Notes: a model not told the origin generated them from the sequence alone. A DNA stretch of 64,000 nucleotides from Xiphophorus maculatus (GCF_002775205.1 NC_036460.1:1804056-1868055); one strand, 5' to 3'. Counted from the stretch's first letter, positions 40,286 through 54,305 are shown. Numbers and translations are program-made.

Positions 40286-41330
40286 TTTCCCGTGTTTAAA
40301 GCTGAGCGTGGTGATGCTACAGTTCTGTCGTCAGGCGGTGGCTCAGGTTCAGAGGAGGTTTGCTGGGTGTTTAGTTTTTCTTCTTTTTCTTCTTTAGTCC
40401 ATTTTGCTCTTTTTTGTTTCCTGCGACTCCGTTTTATTCATGTCATCAATTATAAAGGTCGTTTTATCCTGATCTGTCCACTGGGTGGCGCCATAGATCA
40501 AATTTTAGACATTCCTCAATAGAAGTTTTTAAATAGATTTGTTGCTTTTTATTGTGAAAGTTTGTACTAGTAATCTGTCCCAGTTTCCTCCCCAGAGCTT
40601 AATATGTATGGAGGACCAAAACTGACATAATAAGAAATAAAAGCATAAATATTTTCCTCAGAGCTCCTGGATGGTAATGTTGAACCTGACTGATAAAAAA
40701 GATTTTCTGTTTCTCTAAAGTATGGTCCTGAGGCCTCTGTGGATTTGTGGGGCCCCAGTGGGTCTGATGGAGGTCTATGGGACCCCAAAGCACTGTGCGG
40801 CCCCTAAAGGTGTGTAAGCCCCACGATGGAGTGTGGGGCTTTTATCACAAACATGTTACATTCAGAGTGAGACGTCACATCGTTGAACTGTCAAGTTTGA
40901 CCTGCTGGTCTCTATGACGACCACCAGCCTGTAAACAGACGGCAAGTTTCCATTCAGAGATGAAGAGGAGGAGGAAGAGGAGGGGGGGTGTCTGTGGGAA
41001 CCCGGCGGGAGGAGAGAGAGAGTCCCTGTGACTTTTACTGTTTCTGTCAGTGTGAGAGTGTTTCTGTGTGTGTGTGGATGGACAGATGAATGAACAGAAG
41101 TGTAATTAAATCGTCATCCCTCAGCCTCCGCTGAAGGTCCGTCTCCTCCTCCTCCTCTCTGTGATGCTGAAGGAGGCCCCTGGGGGGCCCGAGGCGCGCA
41201 GGGAGCTCTGTCTGTCAGCCAGACGGCCAATCAGAACCAACAGATCGGTACCAAACCAACTCCGGTTCACACAGCAGACCCAGGAGGAAACAGTTAGAGA
41301 TCATCAGGACCAACCAGCACTGATCTTCTT

Positions 41331-41690
41331 CATCATCATCATCATTATTATTACCATCATCATTATTATTACCATGACGGTGAAGATGGTGATGATGAAG
41401 ACAATAAGTAGGTGGTGATTCTAATGATAAGGATGAAGATGACGATGATGGTGATGATGAAAATAAAGATGATAGCTGTTATGCTAATTATGGTAATGAT
41501 GATGATGAAGATGTAAATTATGAAGATGATGCATATAGAAATGATGATGAAGACGGAAAAGATGAAGATGTTGTAAATGAAGATGACGTGGATGATGAAG
41601 ACAACATAAATGATGAAGATGATGTTGATCACGTAACTGATGAAGACGATAGAAGCAATGATGTAAAGGATGAAGGTGATGAAGGTGAGG
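41331..41690. repeat. Compound (ATC)n / (GAT)n region
   Basis: The left part (41331-41375) is rich in ATC and ATT triplets on the plus strand, while the right part (41383-41690) is rich in GAT and GAA. The two halves are therefore roughly reverse complements. Open frames here are repetitive Ile- or His-rich strings and are not genes. Confidence 0.8.
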
Positions 41691-41929
41691 ATGCATCGCT
41701 GCAGTGGACCAGTGCAGCTCATTAACATGCAGCTGCTGCTGCGCTCTGCAGGGGGATGAAGGTCACCAGCCGCCCTTCACTGATAAACAACAACAATAAT
41801 AACAACAATAACGATGAAACCATGGCAACAATGCGGGCATAATGAGCTGCTGATGAGGCTCTGAGCTGCTCATTATCAACTCCAGATTAACTTACAATAA
41901 AACATCAGCTGAGCTGCAGGAGCCATGCT

Positions 41930-42041
41930 GAGCCAGCAGCCAATCAGAGGGCAGGATGAGCCAGCAGCCAATCAGAGGGCAGGATGAGCCAGCAGCCAAT
42001 CAGAGGGCAGGATGAGCCAGCAGCCAATCAGAGGGCAGGAT
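41930..42041. repeat. Four 28-bp tandem units, each with a CCAAT box
   Basis: Four identical copies of GAGCCAGCAGCCAATCAGAG followed by GGCAGGAT. Each carries AGCCAATCAG, close to the optimal NF-Y binding site. The array ends about 1.04 kb upstream of the MMP23 start codon. Confidence 0.95.
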
Positions 42042-43083
42042 GAAGGCGGGGCTAAATTCAAACCGTGACTGAATCAGAATGGACCCCGGTTGTCTCGGCC
42101 CAACAGAACCTCCCTCAGCTGAGATTTTCATCCGTCTCATATTGTTTTTCTAAAGGTCCCAGCCAGGCTGAGCTCTGGGCTTTGACTAGGCCACTGTAAC
42201 ACCTTCGTCAAACATCCTGTTGTAGACTTGCTGTGTGTTCGGAACCATCAGTCTGCTGACAACCCGGTTTGGATCCGGCTGCAGCTGAGGAGCAGACGGC
42301 CTCAGATCAATGCCACATCACCAGCCTGCCACCGCCGTGCTTCACAGCCGGGATTTCTGCTCATTTCTATGAAGTTTCTGCTCTGCAGAATGATGGATTC
42401 AGGTAGATTGGTCATGACCTTTGAACCCTTCCCAGTATCATTGCTGATCTCTTCCCGTCCTGGCATCATGTTTAACAGAACCACTGTTCACTCAGCTGGG
42501 TCCAAATCCACCAGAACCGGGTCAGGGTTACTATTTCACATTGTCTCCATTTTAGTTTTTCAGTCCAAAACAAACTAATATTTTTCTCTCAGAGATCGGT
42601 CGGTTCCTGGTTCTGATCCAGTTCAACAATCCGAACCTGAATGGAACCATTTCTGCGGCCCAGTCTGTCTCATTGGATATGAAAAGCTCGGAACTTTTTT
42701 CCTCCGCGGGACTCTGTTTTCCAGCGTCTGTTTTCACAGATGTGCCAAACATCTGGACCCGGAAAACACCTCAGGGCGTCCCTACCTGGGCCCCCGGCGG
42801 CCCCGGGGGGCCCGCGGGTCGGCTCGCTCTTGTTTGTCCTCCAGATCGGAGCGTGTTCCCTCTGTCATGGCTAGGTTCGGATGGGTTCGGCGCTGAAACG
42901 GTTAAAATGTCTCCGCGGAAAGTAAGCGGACACCGCGCACACACCTGACCCCGCCCACCCGGACCGCCCCGCCTGCAGCAGCGAGCGCACACACTCTCCG
43001 CGAACTTCCCTCAGTTGGTCCGGAGCGCAGCGGAGCAGCAGGAGTTCGGTCCGGACGGTCCGGACGGGCGCAGAGGGGACACC

Positions 43084-46000
43084 ATGAAGCTCCTCCTGCT
43101 GCTGCTGGTGATGATGATGAAGGTCAGTGAAGTTCTGCTCCGGTCCGGTTCGGTTCGGTTCGATTACTGGATCAGCTGTCAGTGACCTCTGAGGAGTGAA
43201 TGTGAGGAGGGTCCCTCCTCAGGGGCCCTCAGCCTGGTTCTGAACTTTTTGGACCTTTGTGTCTCTGCAGGTTTGTCCTGCTGGTTCTGACCCGGTTCTT
43301 TTCAGGTTCTGATTCTTGATGGTCCAGATCCATCAAGAATCAGAACCAGGAGATTCATGATGTGTGAACGTTCTGAGGTTCTGGACCCAAACAGAGGTCT
43401 GGTCCAGTCGGGTCCAGTCGGGTCGAGCAGCTGCAGCGTAGCCCGGTCCAGTTCTCCTCCTCTGAGGTTCTGGTCTGTCAGGCAGCTGCAGCTTCCTGTC
43501 GGTCCCACTGGGTCCAAAACCCAGAACCGCTCCTATTATCAGAACCTGTTGGATCTGGCAGGCCCGGTTCTCGTGAGGTTCTGATTCTGGTTGTGTTCCA
43601 GTCCTGGTGGCCGGGTTTTGACTCTTGGACCTGGCCCCTGGTATGTGGAGAGAGGCGGGGTCGGATCAGATGGTTCTGGTTTGTAATCTGAGCCGTCTGA
43701 TGTGCCAGACACTGGGCCCATTTGTTCTGGTTCTGGTGTCGGCTCCAACAGGTGCTGCTGCTGTTCTGGTCGGGTCCGAGGAACAGAACAGAGGTGATAC
43801 TGAGCCCGGCCCACACGTGGGCGACAGACACGAACAAAGCATGAAGAAAAGTTCTGTGTAAAATCAGAGTTCTGCTGCGACCCGGTTCTGACCCGAGACT
43901 GAACTGAAAACCAAACCAGCTTAAACTAAAGCTGCACTAAAGCCGAGTTCTGACCCAAACCAAACACCAGAACCGAGTTCTGACCCAAACCAAACACCAG
44001 AACCGAGTTCTAATGTAGGTTTGTTAAATTACGAGAATAAAGTTTTACAGCAATAAAATTGTAATAATAGGTTAAATCTAATATTATCAGAATAAAGTCC
44101 CAATAATAGGAGAATAAAAAGTATTTTTTTGTGAACTTCTTCACAAAAAGTAATTAAAAGTTAAATGAATAATGTTGAACATTTTGTGAAGTTTTACCAA
44201 TCAGGAAATATGAAATTTTTTTTGCATCAAATTTTCATCATCATCAGGATTGAAATGTTTTATCAAACGACTGTTTTGTTTAGGATAAAGAATCAGATGG
44301 ACCAGACCGGATCTAGATTAATCGGTCAAAGCTTTTATCTCATTAAACAACATTCTTTTCTTCAAATTTACAACCTTTTCTGCTGAAATTGTGACTTTCT
44401 TCTGGTTCTGACACTGAAACTTTCCCAGTTGGTTTTATTTGTTTATTCTGCTTCATGGTGCACCAGTAGCTCCCCCTGGTGGACCCCAGAGGAACTTCAG
44501 CTCCGCTCCTCATGCAGCTGATTGAATGTTGATGTTTTATTGACAGATATCTGGCAGCAGCATGATGATGGAGACGATCTCAGACCGAGGAACCAGAACC
44601 AGACGCTACGCCATCAACCCCCTGGGACACAAGTGGACTCACCACAACATCACATACAGGTGGGTCCGCCCAGAAACACCTGAACAGGTGAGCAGGAAGC
44701 AGACCGTCAGCCTGTTAAAAGAGGCGGAGCTTCAAGCAGCCTGCCAGGCGATGCTCAGGGCAAAACAAGCCCGCTGACCTGCCGCCTCTTCATCGTCCAG
44801 GATCATAAAGTTCCCCAACACCCTGAACAAGGAGGACACCCGGAAGGCCATCAGCATCGCCTTCACCAAGTGGAGCGACGTGTCGCCGCTGACCTTCACC
44901 GAGGTCACCAACGGCAGCGCCACCGCTGACATCACCATCGGTACGTCACAGAGGAAGGATCCAAACAAACTACCACGATCATTATAGTTAACAAAAACTG
45001 ACACTGAGAAAACATTTCCAATAACTGAAATAAAGAAAATCGGAAATTAATGTGGAAAAACTATAATTAACTGGAACAGTCATTTATAAAACTAACTAAA
45101 ACATACTGAAATTATAGACATAGTATCTTTAGTTTTAGTCTTTGTTAATCTATTTATAGTCTTTAAACTGATGAGAAATTTATTTTCCCCTCACAAGCAG
45201 CTTATGTCAGCTGTTGCCATTACCCACAATATGGCGACAGCAAAAGTTGGGATAAAACACCAGTCAGTTGATTGTTCAGCAATAATAGAAAACTCCAAGC
45301 TGAATTTAGTTTCCACTGAGACACTAAGGTTGAATAATAATACAAACATTTGTGGATTTAATTCCTCTGGTCTCGTCTTTGGTGCGTTAGGTTTCTACAT
45401 CTTTAACCACACCGACTGCTGGTGGTCTCCTCTCCATCCGTGCTTCGACGGCCTGAACGGAGAGCTGGCTCACGCCTTCCTGCCGCCTCGAGGAGAGATC
45501 CACTTCGACAACCACGAGTTCTGGATCCTCGGGAAGTCCCGGTTCAGCTGGAAACAAGGTAATACTTCAGCACTACCAACACTAAAAGGATCAAATTAAA
45601 AACCAAATCATGGACTCCAGCACACATCCCTGAGGAACTCCACAAGTAATTGACCAGTAGATCAGAATAGGAGATAAAAAACAATTTGAAAAGTAAAATT
45701 CAACAAGAAAGTCTAGTGGACATGTCATGCTTTCAAATAAGTTTATTTTAAGAACTATCTTAACAAACAGCAAAATCAGAGTCTGGGTAAAATGGAAAAG
45801 ATGACATCACATCATGGCCCGCAGTTTAAATAAGCAGGATTGTTCACCTCCTTCTGATTCTGCTGTTAAAATCAGTTAACTATCCTCTTATTGGAGAGAC
45901 GGGGAAACTACAGCAACAGTTTTACCTGACAGGCTGCAATACCCCTCCTGTCCACCAGGTGTCCCTCTTACATCAGACACTGAATGCAGCTGGAGAAAAC

Positions 46001-47505
46001 CCAAACATCCAAACTCCATGCAGAAGAATCCAGGCCAGGATCTAAACATGCAGACCAAACAAAGGGATGCTAATGCCACTTTTACCATTTTTACCTTAAT
46101 ACTAATCTTAAAAAATAAACAAAAAAGAGTTTGTATGGCAAGAATAACATACTAATGTTGCTATGCTAACACTTCAAGACTAAAATAACCTGCAAGTAAG
46201 TCATAGCAGAAAAAAGTAGTTCTTACTTACAAAGTTAGCATCCTGGCAGTAACGTTAAATATAGCACAGGACCCAAGCGTAACAGTTGGTATTGGAGCAA
46301 TGACAGCCGGCTAATGCTAACATTTAAGATTTGAACCCAGGATCTTCATGCTGTAAGGCAGCAGTTCTGCCGTCTGTGTCACTGGGCTGTTCAGCTCTGA
46401 AATCTGACTGCTACCGGTTTACTGCTGTGGAAATACACACAGACTCAGATATATTCACACACCTCTACTAAACTATTGTGATTGATGAGCACAGAATCAA
46501 TCACAGCTGGCAGACTGATCCAGAACCAGTGTTGGACCTCTGACTCTGTGAATCTGCAGGCGTCTGGCTGAACGACCTGGTCCAGGTGGCGGCTCATGAG
46601 ATCGGTCACGCTTTGGGGCTGTGGCACTCCAGAGACCCGGACGCCCTTATGCATCCCAACGCCACGTACACCGGGCAGAGAAACATCGCGCAGGACGACG
46701 TGTGGGGGATCCAGAGGCTCTATGGTACCGACCCAGAACAGAGCTGCTCCTGTCTTGTGTTTACTCTGAAGTCTAAGTTGGTTCTGCCTCCTGTGTGTTG
46801 CAGTCAGGTCTCTGTTGAAGTGTCATTGCTAAGGATGTTGTGTTTGTAGGATGCCAGGATAAGAAGAGGGTCTGTGATCCATGGGCTCGACTCGGATTCT
46901 GCGAACGAAGGAAGACCTTCATGAGGAAGAACTGTCCGCAGCGCTGTGACCTCTGCTACGGTGACCCGAGGATCTCTGTAGTACTCTTTAGTAGAATGAC
47001 ACTCTGTGATATTTGAAAAGACAGGATCAGAACTTTGTCTCTGGTTTGAAAACGTATTTCCTGTCTGGATCTCATTCCCACCGCAGAGCCCCTGGATGTG
47101 GTCGCCACGCCAACGTCGCCCCCATCCAACGTGAAGATCAAGATGGTTCCTCGAGGGAAGGTGGTGGGTTTCCGCTGTGGCACCAAAAGCCTCCGTTCTC
47201 CCCCTAAAGTCAGGTGAGCGCAGACAGAGACTTACTGATGAGCTGATTGGGTCGGACCCAGCAGAACTCCACTCAAGCCATTTCCTCCATCCTCTGCCTC
47301 TGTTTTCTGCAGCTGGTACAAAGACGGCGAGCAGATCCTGACCTCCATCCCTGGATACATCGTGATGAAGGACAGAGACCTTCGCATCGTTGCAAATGAG
47401 TTCAACGAGGGCGTCTACACCTGCCGGATCCACCGGCGTGGAGACATCGTGTCCGCCAACTCCTGGGCCATCCGGCTGAAACCAGAGCAGCCGTCCAACA
47501 GCTGA
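43084..47505 (+). CDS. mmp23b: Matrix metalloproteinase 23
   Basis: A zinc endopeptidase with an unusual layout: no cysteine switch and no hemopexin domain, but a ShKT toxin-like domain and an Ig-like domain. Exons: 43084-43122, 44547-44659, 44801-44940, 45391-45558, 46560-46724, 46850-46960, 47087-47213 and 47313-47505, all in phase, giving 351 residues. The N-terminus [13 protein letters not shown] is a short hydrophobic signal or anchor. A furin-type RTRTRR site precedes YAINPLG. The zinc site is [11 protein letters not shown] (about 166-176), with the Met turn in DALMHPN. The ShKT domain is about 210-246 (CQDKK...CDLC). The Ig domain has cysteines in FRCGTK and YTCRIH. All catalytic residues are present. 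The pro-region (about 33 residues) is much shorter than in human MMP23. Choice between the two fish paralogs is not certain. Confidence 0.92.
43305..43347. repeat. Perfect inverted repeat, 18-bp arms
   Basis: GGTTCTGATTCTTGATGG (43305-43322) and CCATCAAGAATCAGAACC (43330-43347) are perfect reverse complements around a 7-nt loop. It lies in MMP23 intron 1. Confidence 0.9.
45591..45710 (-). mobile_element. Possible LINE reverse-transcriptase relic
   Basis: The minus strand encodes [13 protein letters not shown], close to the non-LTR reverse-transcriptase motif GVPQGSVLGP. The underlying DNA (GTTCCTCAGGG and GTGCTGGA words) also matches. Little else of the element is recognisable. It lies in MMP23 intron 4. 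Confidence 0.5.
45960..46385. repeat. Dispersed teleost repeat in two pieces, MMP23 intron 4
   Basis: The tract GGAGAAAACCCAAACATCC then AAACTCCATGCAGAA (about 45990-46030), and GAACCCAGGATCTTCATGCT then GTAAGGCAGCAG (46334-46365), are halves of a very common fish repeat. In other genomes they lie close together; here about 300 bp of other DNA separates them. Confidence 0.5.
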
Positions 47506-48350
47506 GAACGTCTTCAGGTGTCAACACAGGGACAGCGAGGAGACACGGAGGCATATGGGGCGTAGCAACCCGGAGGAAAAGTCTATCAGTTTCTAGGGAC
47601 ACCACATTCCCAAAGGACCCGTCTAATGGCAGACATTGACAGAGAATCCTACAGACCCAACAGACTCATGGATCAGAACTTTACCTCATCTCCTCAGGAC
47701 TGGTACTGAAGTCAGGGACATCAATGAGTTGCAGAATGCTCTGCCAGAGTCAGGTTCAAGTCAGGAGAGCTTGAACCATCAATCAGTGGTCTAACTGGAG
47801 TTTAAGATTTTGTTCTGGTCTCTACAACCTACACAGACCTGTCTGAACACCGCAGACCCATGAGTTGCTCTTTGACCTCTCTCCACATCACTTGCACCTT
47901 CCAACAGTGTTACTACTTATGAGAGCCGGACATCATTGTACCTGGGCCTCAAACATGGCTCAACAGCCTCAGACTGGATCACATTGCCAGAACAATAGAG
48001 GTTTCTGTTATATCAGCTTTATCTGTGGACTTTTTCTGTGTCTCAACCATCAGTTTCAACCTTGGTCTGGACAGGAAATAGCATCATTGTCTTCACACCT
48101 GATCTGGTATTCTCTACTCGGTATCAATGACTCGGCTCTAACAGAACTGGCACAACGTCGAACTTTCAAACCCGAAGGTTATCCAGGTCAGGCTGGGTCT
48201 CCATCGGCACCATGAGAAGAACCCTTCAGAGAACCTAGTTTGGGTTCCTAATCCCACAGTCAGGCCGGATATTCATTTCTGATTTCAACTGGCGGTCCAT
48301 CTGATTGGCTGAATTTATTTCTGTCATACAGAGTATTTTTACAGGGGTCT

Positions 48351-48647
48351 TTAAAGCTGCAGTATGTAACTTTTATAAACAATATTTGTAAATATTTATT
48401 GAAAATGTCATCATGTTGTGACAGTTTGCTATGAATCAGATAGTCTGTGAAAAAAAAAATTGATTGACAGCGCTAAGCCCCGCCTCTTTTGCACTCATCT
48501 TACACTAAGAAGGTGCTAAGACCCGCTCTGATTGGTTGTTTCTGGTTATGACTGGGAGAAAGCAGAGGAGCTCCATGCCGTCTGGTGACAGTTTAAACAA
48601 ATATGTAAAAAAACATTTTTTATAAATGTTTTATACTGCAGCTTTAA
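48351..48647. mobile_element. MITE with TTAAAGCTGCAGTATGTAAC end
   Basis: The left end TTAAAGCTGCAGTATGTAAC, then TTTTATAAA, and the right end (reverse complement TTTAAAGCTGCAGTATAAAA) form imperfect inverted repeats of a 297-bp element. TTAA lies at both edges, which would suit a piggyBac-like target, although the terminus is not the usual CCC. A GCGCTAAGCCCCGCCTC core is shared with the copy at 59053. Confidence 0.65.
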
Positions 48648-50109
48648 ACTCCCACAGCCAACATCTACCAGATAACAAAATTCTAGTTCCTAATATTGTG
48701 ACGATAGAAACTTTTTGATATGTAGAGCAGCTGCAATAAACATTGTTGGCTTCCAGTTGCAGGAACTTATTCTTTCCTATCCACCTCAGAAATATTTACT
48801 GTCCTGAAACTAATCTCACAAATTTCCAGCTTCTCTTCTTATTGGATGAGTTTAGGTCTCAGACAGTGGAAATAAAAGATGTCAACCAAAGTTGACTATA
48901 TTCTGAATATTGGTCAGGAAAAGTTGTGAAATATTTAAGAGCTAACAGATGTCAGTGGATATCCAGCTCATTTTTCTACTGTTATTTATAGCAGACGGCC
49001 CTTTGTGGCTGTAAGAGAGAAAAATAATACCCAGGGAGGAACACATTTCTCAAAAAGTTTTGAGATTAATGTATTTAAAAGAAAAAACTTGGATATCATC
49101 TGAGTTTTTAGGTGGAAATGAACTAATCTATTGGCCAATACGTTTTTCTCTAGTTATTTTTTATATTTTATTATCTGAAGCTGAAAAGCACAATACAAAG
49201 CTGTAAATGCTGCCATGGTAGTGCTAGCAACATTTACTAGACAAAATTAAAAGTTAGCTGTGACTGCATTAGCCACTCGTCACTTTTGTTTATCAATGCT
49301 AAGCTTAACATGCTAACATTGAGATGCTTAAGATGCTAACATTGTTATTAAGAACTGTTTACTACCTTTTGTTATGTTTACTTGTTCGGGTTAATTTTGT
49401 GCTGAAGTGGCATTAGCATGTTAGCTTCGTTGTTGGTTTTCTGAGCAAAGTTTACGATGAGGGTAAAGATGCTAAAAGTATCATTAGCGTTCGTAGCCAG
49501 AGCTAGAAAATAAATATGTTCCTGTTTAAATGGTTGTAGCAGTTAAATGACGACACTCAGAGAAAATACCGATGGGGCCCTTTATGTTTGTTTAACAAGT
49601 TATAATCTTAATACATCGATTAAAGGCCTGATCATCACCATGACGACCACACGGCCTGCTTCAGCTGCAGGACGTCTCCGTCTGAGCCGCCTGTTGTTTC
49701 CAGCTTCCTGAATGAAGGTCCAGCTGTCGACTCGCCCATCATCGGGAACAAAAGCCGGAGAACAAAGAGCGTCTGGTGGGAAGACGGAGGGACCGGCAGG
49801 AGATGTGGGTCAGAGTCGGATGGGGTTAAACATGGGACCGACAGCGAGTTACACGCGGCAGAAACAAAAGATTGGGGTTAAACAACCGATACGGTACAGA
49901 GATAAACATGGGATAGACACACGGAACATGGGATAAAACCGGGATTAACCACCAAAACACACGAGACTGGGATGATTACAGGACTGAAAGAGGACAGAAT
50001 GGGGCCAAAGATGAGATACAGAGGATAAACCCACTGTTAAAAACAAAACAAAGGAGATCCTCTTAGTTTAAAAAAGAGTTTTACATAAAATCAAGAAAAT
50101 TACAGACGA

Positions 50110-50280
50110 CACTTAGCGTCCTCTTCAACCTCAGTGTCTTCAGTCAGAGGCTTCTTTAAAGTCGCTATAACAGACTGCTACAGGAGATTCTTCCTGCCCA
50201 CCAGCATCTACGACTCTTTGAAGAGCCTAATATGAGTTACAGCATCTAATTTCCCTCTGACAGTACATTTGAATTGAAGT
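50110..50280 (+). mobile_element. LINE 3' terminal fragment
   Basis: Matches the 23320 copy: CTCAGTGTCTTCAGTCAGAG, then CAGACTGCTACAGGAGATTC and an AATTTCCCTCTGACAGTA end. It is 5' truncated. Confidence 0.6.
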
Positions 50281-50886
50281 AAACACAAGAACAATTTGAC
50301 TAACATGGAAAAATCATTTTAGCAACATGAAGTTAAACAGGAATCAGTTCTATAACAGGAGGAAGATGGGAGACGAGGTTTTGACTTCATCCACTGTAAA
50401 CAGAAAAAAAATCAGCTAAAAGTTTCAGAAATTTTCTAGAAAACAATTTTAAAAAAAAAGTTTCCAAAGTTGAACGTTTTTGACTTTTGGCCCTCACAAA
50501 TTTTCAAATTTTTTTCTAGAAAATACCTAAGCGTAATTTCAAAATGTCCGTTTTTGTTTTTCTCATGAACGTCTGACTTATGCAAGCTCAAAAATTTCCT
50601 CTTTTTTTTTTAAACAAAATTTCTGAATATTTTAGATGTCTTGGTGGAAATTTACTCCTTTTTTTATTTTATTTTACAATGGTCCTAAAACTCCATCCCG
50701 CTGCTCCGCGGTCCGTCAGTTGAATCATTGGGGAAACGGCGCCACCTGCTGGAAGAATTCACCACCTGCAGCAGGATTTAAAACTATCAAACTATTCAGA
50801 CTATCAAACTGAAACAAAGACCAACCGCTTGGCTCCAGAACCGGGACCAGGAAACACAGAGGCAGCGCTGATGTTCAGAGTGAAAC

Positions 50887-50892
50887 TTTATT
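50887..50892 (-). terminator. serp1: SERP1 polyadenylation signal
   Basis: AATAAA on the minus strand, about 380 bp past the SERP1 stop codon. It is the nearest canonical signal I noticed downstream. Confidence 0.6.
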
Positions 50893-51273
50893 GGTGGATC
50901 AGGAATGTTCAGGTGCAGCTGCACACGGTGCAGCCTCACCTGTCGGCACCTTTACACCTTCTGATTCAAAAGGTCACTTCCTGTCAGGTCCGCGAGGAGG
51001 AGACAGATTGGATCTGGACTTTAACCCCGCCCATCCTCCCTCCGCCGTCAGGCTGATGAGGCGCATCCAGAGGGGGCGGAGCTACGTCCAGGTAAATAGA
51101 GGAAGGCACGGGGTGGAGCGCAGCGGCACGACGGGCCTGTGTCTGGGGGCGGGGCTAATGCGAAAGGGGCGGGGCTATCTGGAGAGCGGGGCTTCTGTGA
51201 CAGGTCAAAGTTCAGGAATATTTGATGTCATGCTTTCTCAGTTCAGGCCCCGCCCCCTGCTGGTGACGTCACT

Positions 51274-53355
<2,082 letters not shown>

Positions 53356-54001
53356 CTACGTACTCAAAAACTCGGAGCCCCGCCCCTTTAAACAAACCAC
53401 GCCCCCGACAATCACACTGGCGCCCGTGAAGCGTTTGAACACCAAATTCGGACTTCCGGTGCGCTCCTTCAGAATAAAATGAGGCCTTTTGCTGCATTTG
53501 AAAGTGAAAAACTCAAATGATCTTAGGGTAGAGTGTAAAGAAAATGTTCTCAAGAAAGAGTAGCTCAACTTCAACATATTTTTAATTAAGTAAGCGTAAA
53601 GTAGCCATCAGACAACTTATTCAAGTGCCATTCAATTGAGAGAAATACTTTTCTAAACATTTAAAAAAATAAAAATGTATGAAACTAATACTTAAAGTAG
53701 GCAATGCATATATGTTGTATGTTAGAACAGAGTAAAGTGCTTTCTTATTCACAGTCTCCAAATGGCTCAGGAGATAGACAATAACATTAGAACAATATTA
53801 ACTATATACACAAAGTCTCACTTTTACATAAATCGCAGGCATGTCAGTGTCATCCACATTTTTGGTAAAAATTTTTTTTATTCTTCTGTAAAATTACTTG
53901 TGTTGAGCAAAGTATCCAGACACTGTATAATAATAGTATTCACGTAGAAGTGCAAAGTTGGAGCAAAACTACTCTTAAAACAAAATTTTCCATTATATAT
54001 A

Positions 54002-54233
54002 CACTGATCAAAAAAATAAAGGGAACAATTAAACAACACAATATAACTCCAAGTAAATCAAACTTCTGTGAAATCAAACTGTCCACTTAGGAAGCAACAC
54101 TGATTGACAATCAATGTCACCTGCTGTTGTGCAAATGGAACTTTGTACTGAACAAAGTATTCAATAAGAATATTTCTTTCATTCAGATCTAGGATGTGTT
54201 ATTTGAGTGTTCCCTTTATTTTCTTGAGCAGTG
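54002..54233. mobile_element. Tc1-like transposon, internally deleted
   Basis: Starts CACTGATCAAAAAAATAAAG and ends ...CCCTTTATTTTCTTGAGCAGTG, flanked by TA (54000-54001 and 54234-54235). Both terminal parts match a widespread teleost Tc1-like element that, from memory, is about 1.5 kb when complete. Here only the outer ends remain, fused with the transposase region missing. A plain DNA-transposon deletion derivative. Confidence 0.85.
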
Positions 54234-54250
54234 TATATAAAACGCTGTTT

Positions 54251-54254
<4 letters not shown>

Positions 54255-54305
<51 letters not shown>
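54255..54305. repeat. (GT)n microsatellite
   Basis: About 25 GT dinucleotides without interruption, between the Tc1-like remnant and EIF2A. Confidence 0.95.

Larger units (their letters stand above)
40286..43083. other. Spacer between tRNA-Gly and MMP23
   Basis: Holds a trinucleotide-repeat region (41331-41690), a four-unit CCAAT-box array (41930-42041) and a GC-rich island at about 42760-43080 leading into MMP23. On the minus strand 42775-42835 reads as a short Gly-X-Y-like stretch followed by a possible donor; this is treated as a finding, not a gene. Otherwise nothing is recognised. Confidence 0.55.
47506..51273. other. MMP23-SERP1 tail-to-tail spacer
   Basis: A plus-strand AATAAA at 48735-48740 could end MMP23 transcripts. 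A minus-strand AATAAA at 50887-50892 probably ends SERP1. It includes a TTAA-flanked MITE (48351-48647) and a LINE 3' fragment (about 50110-50280). A short patch near 49880-49940 repeats ACATGGGAT words. No further gene was recognised. Confidence 0.55.

Noticed and set aside
41369-41728. Minus-strand open frame rich in Ile and Phe
   Set aside because: It is the GAT triplet region read on the other strand.
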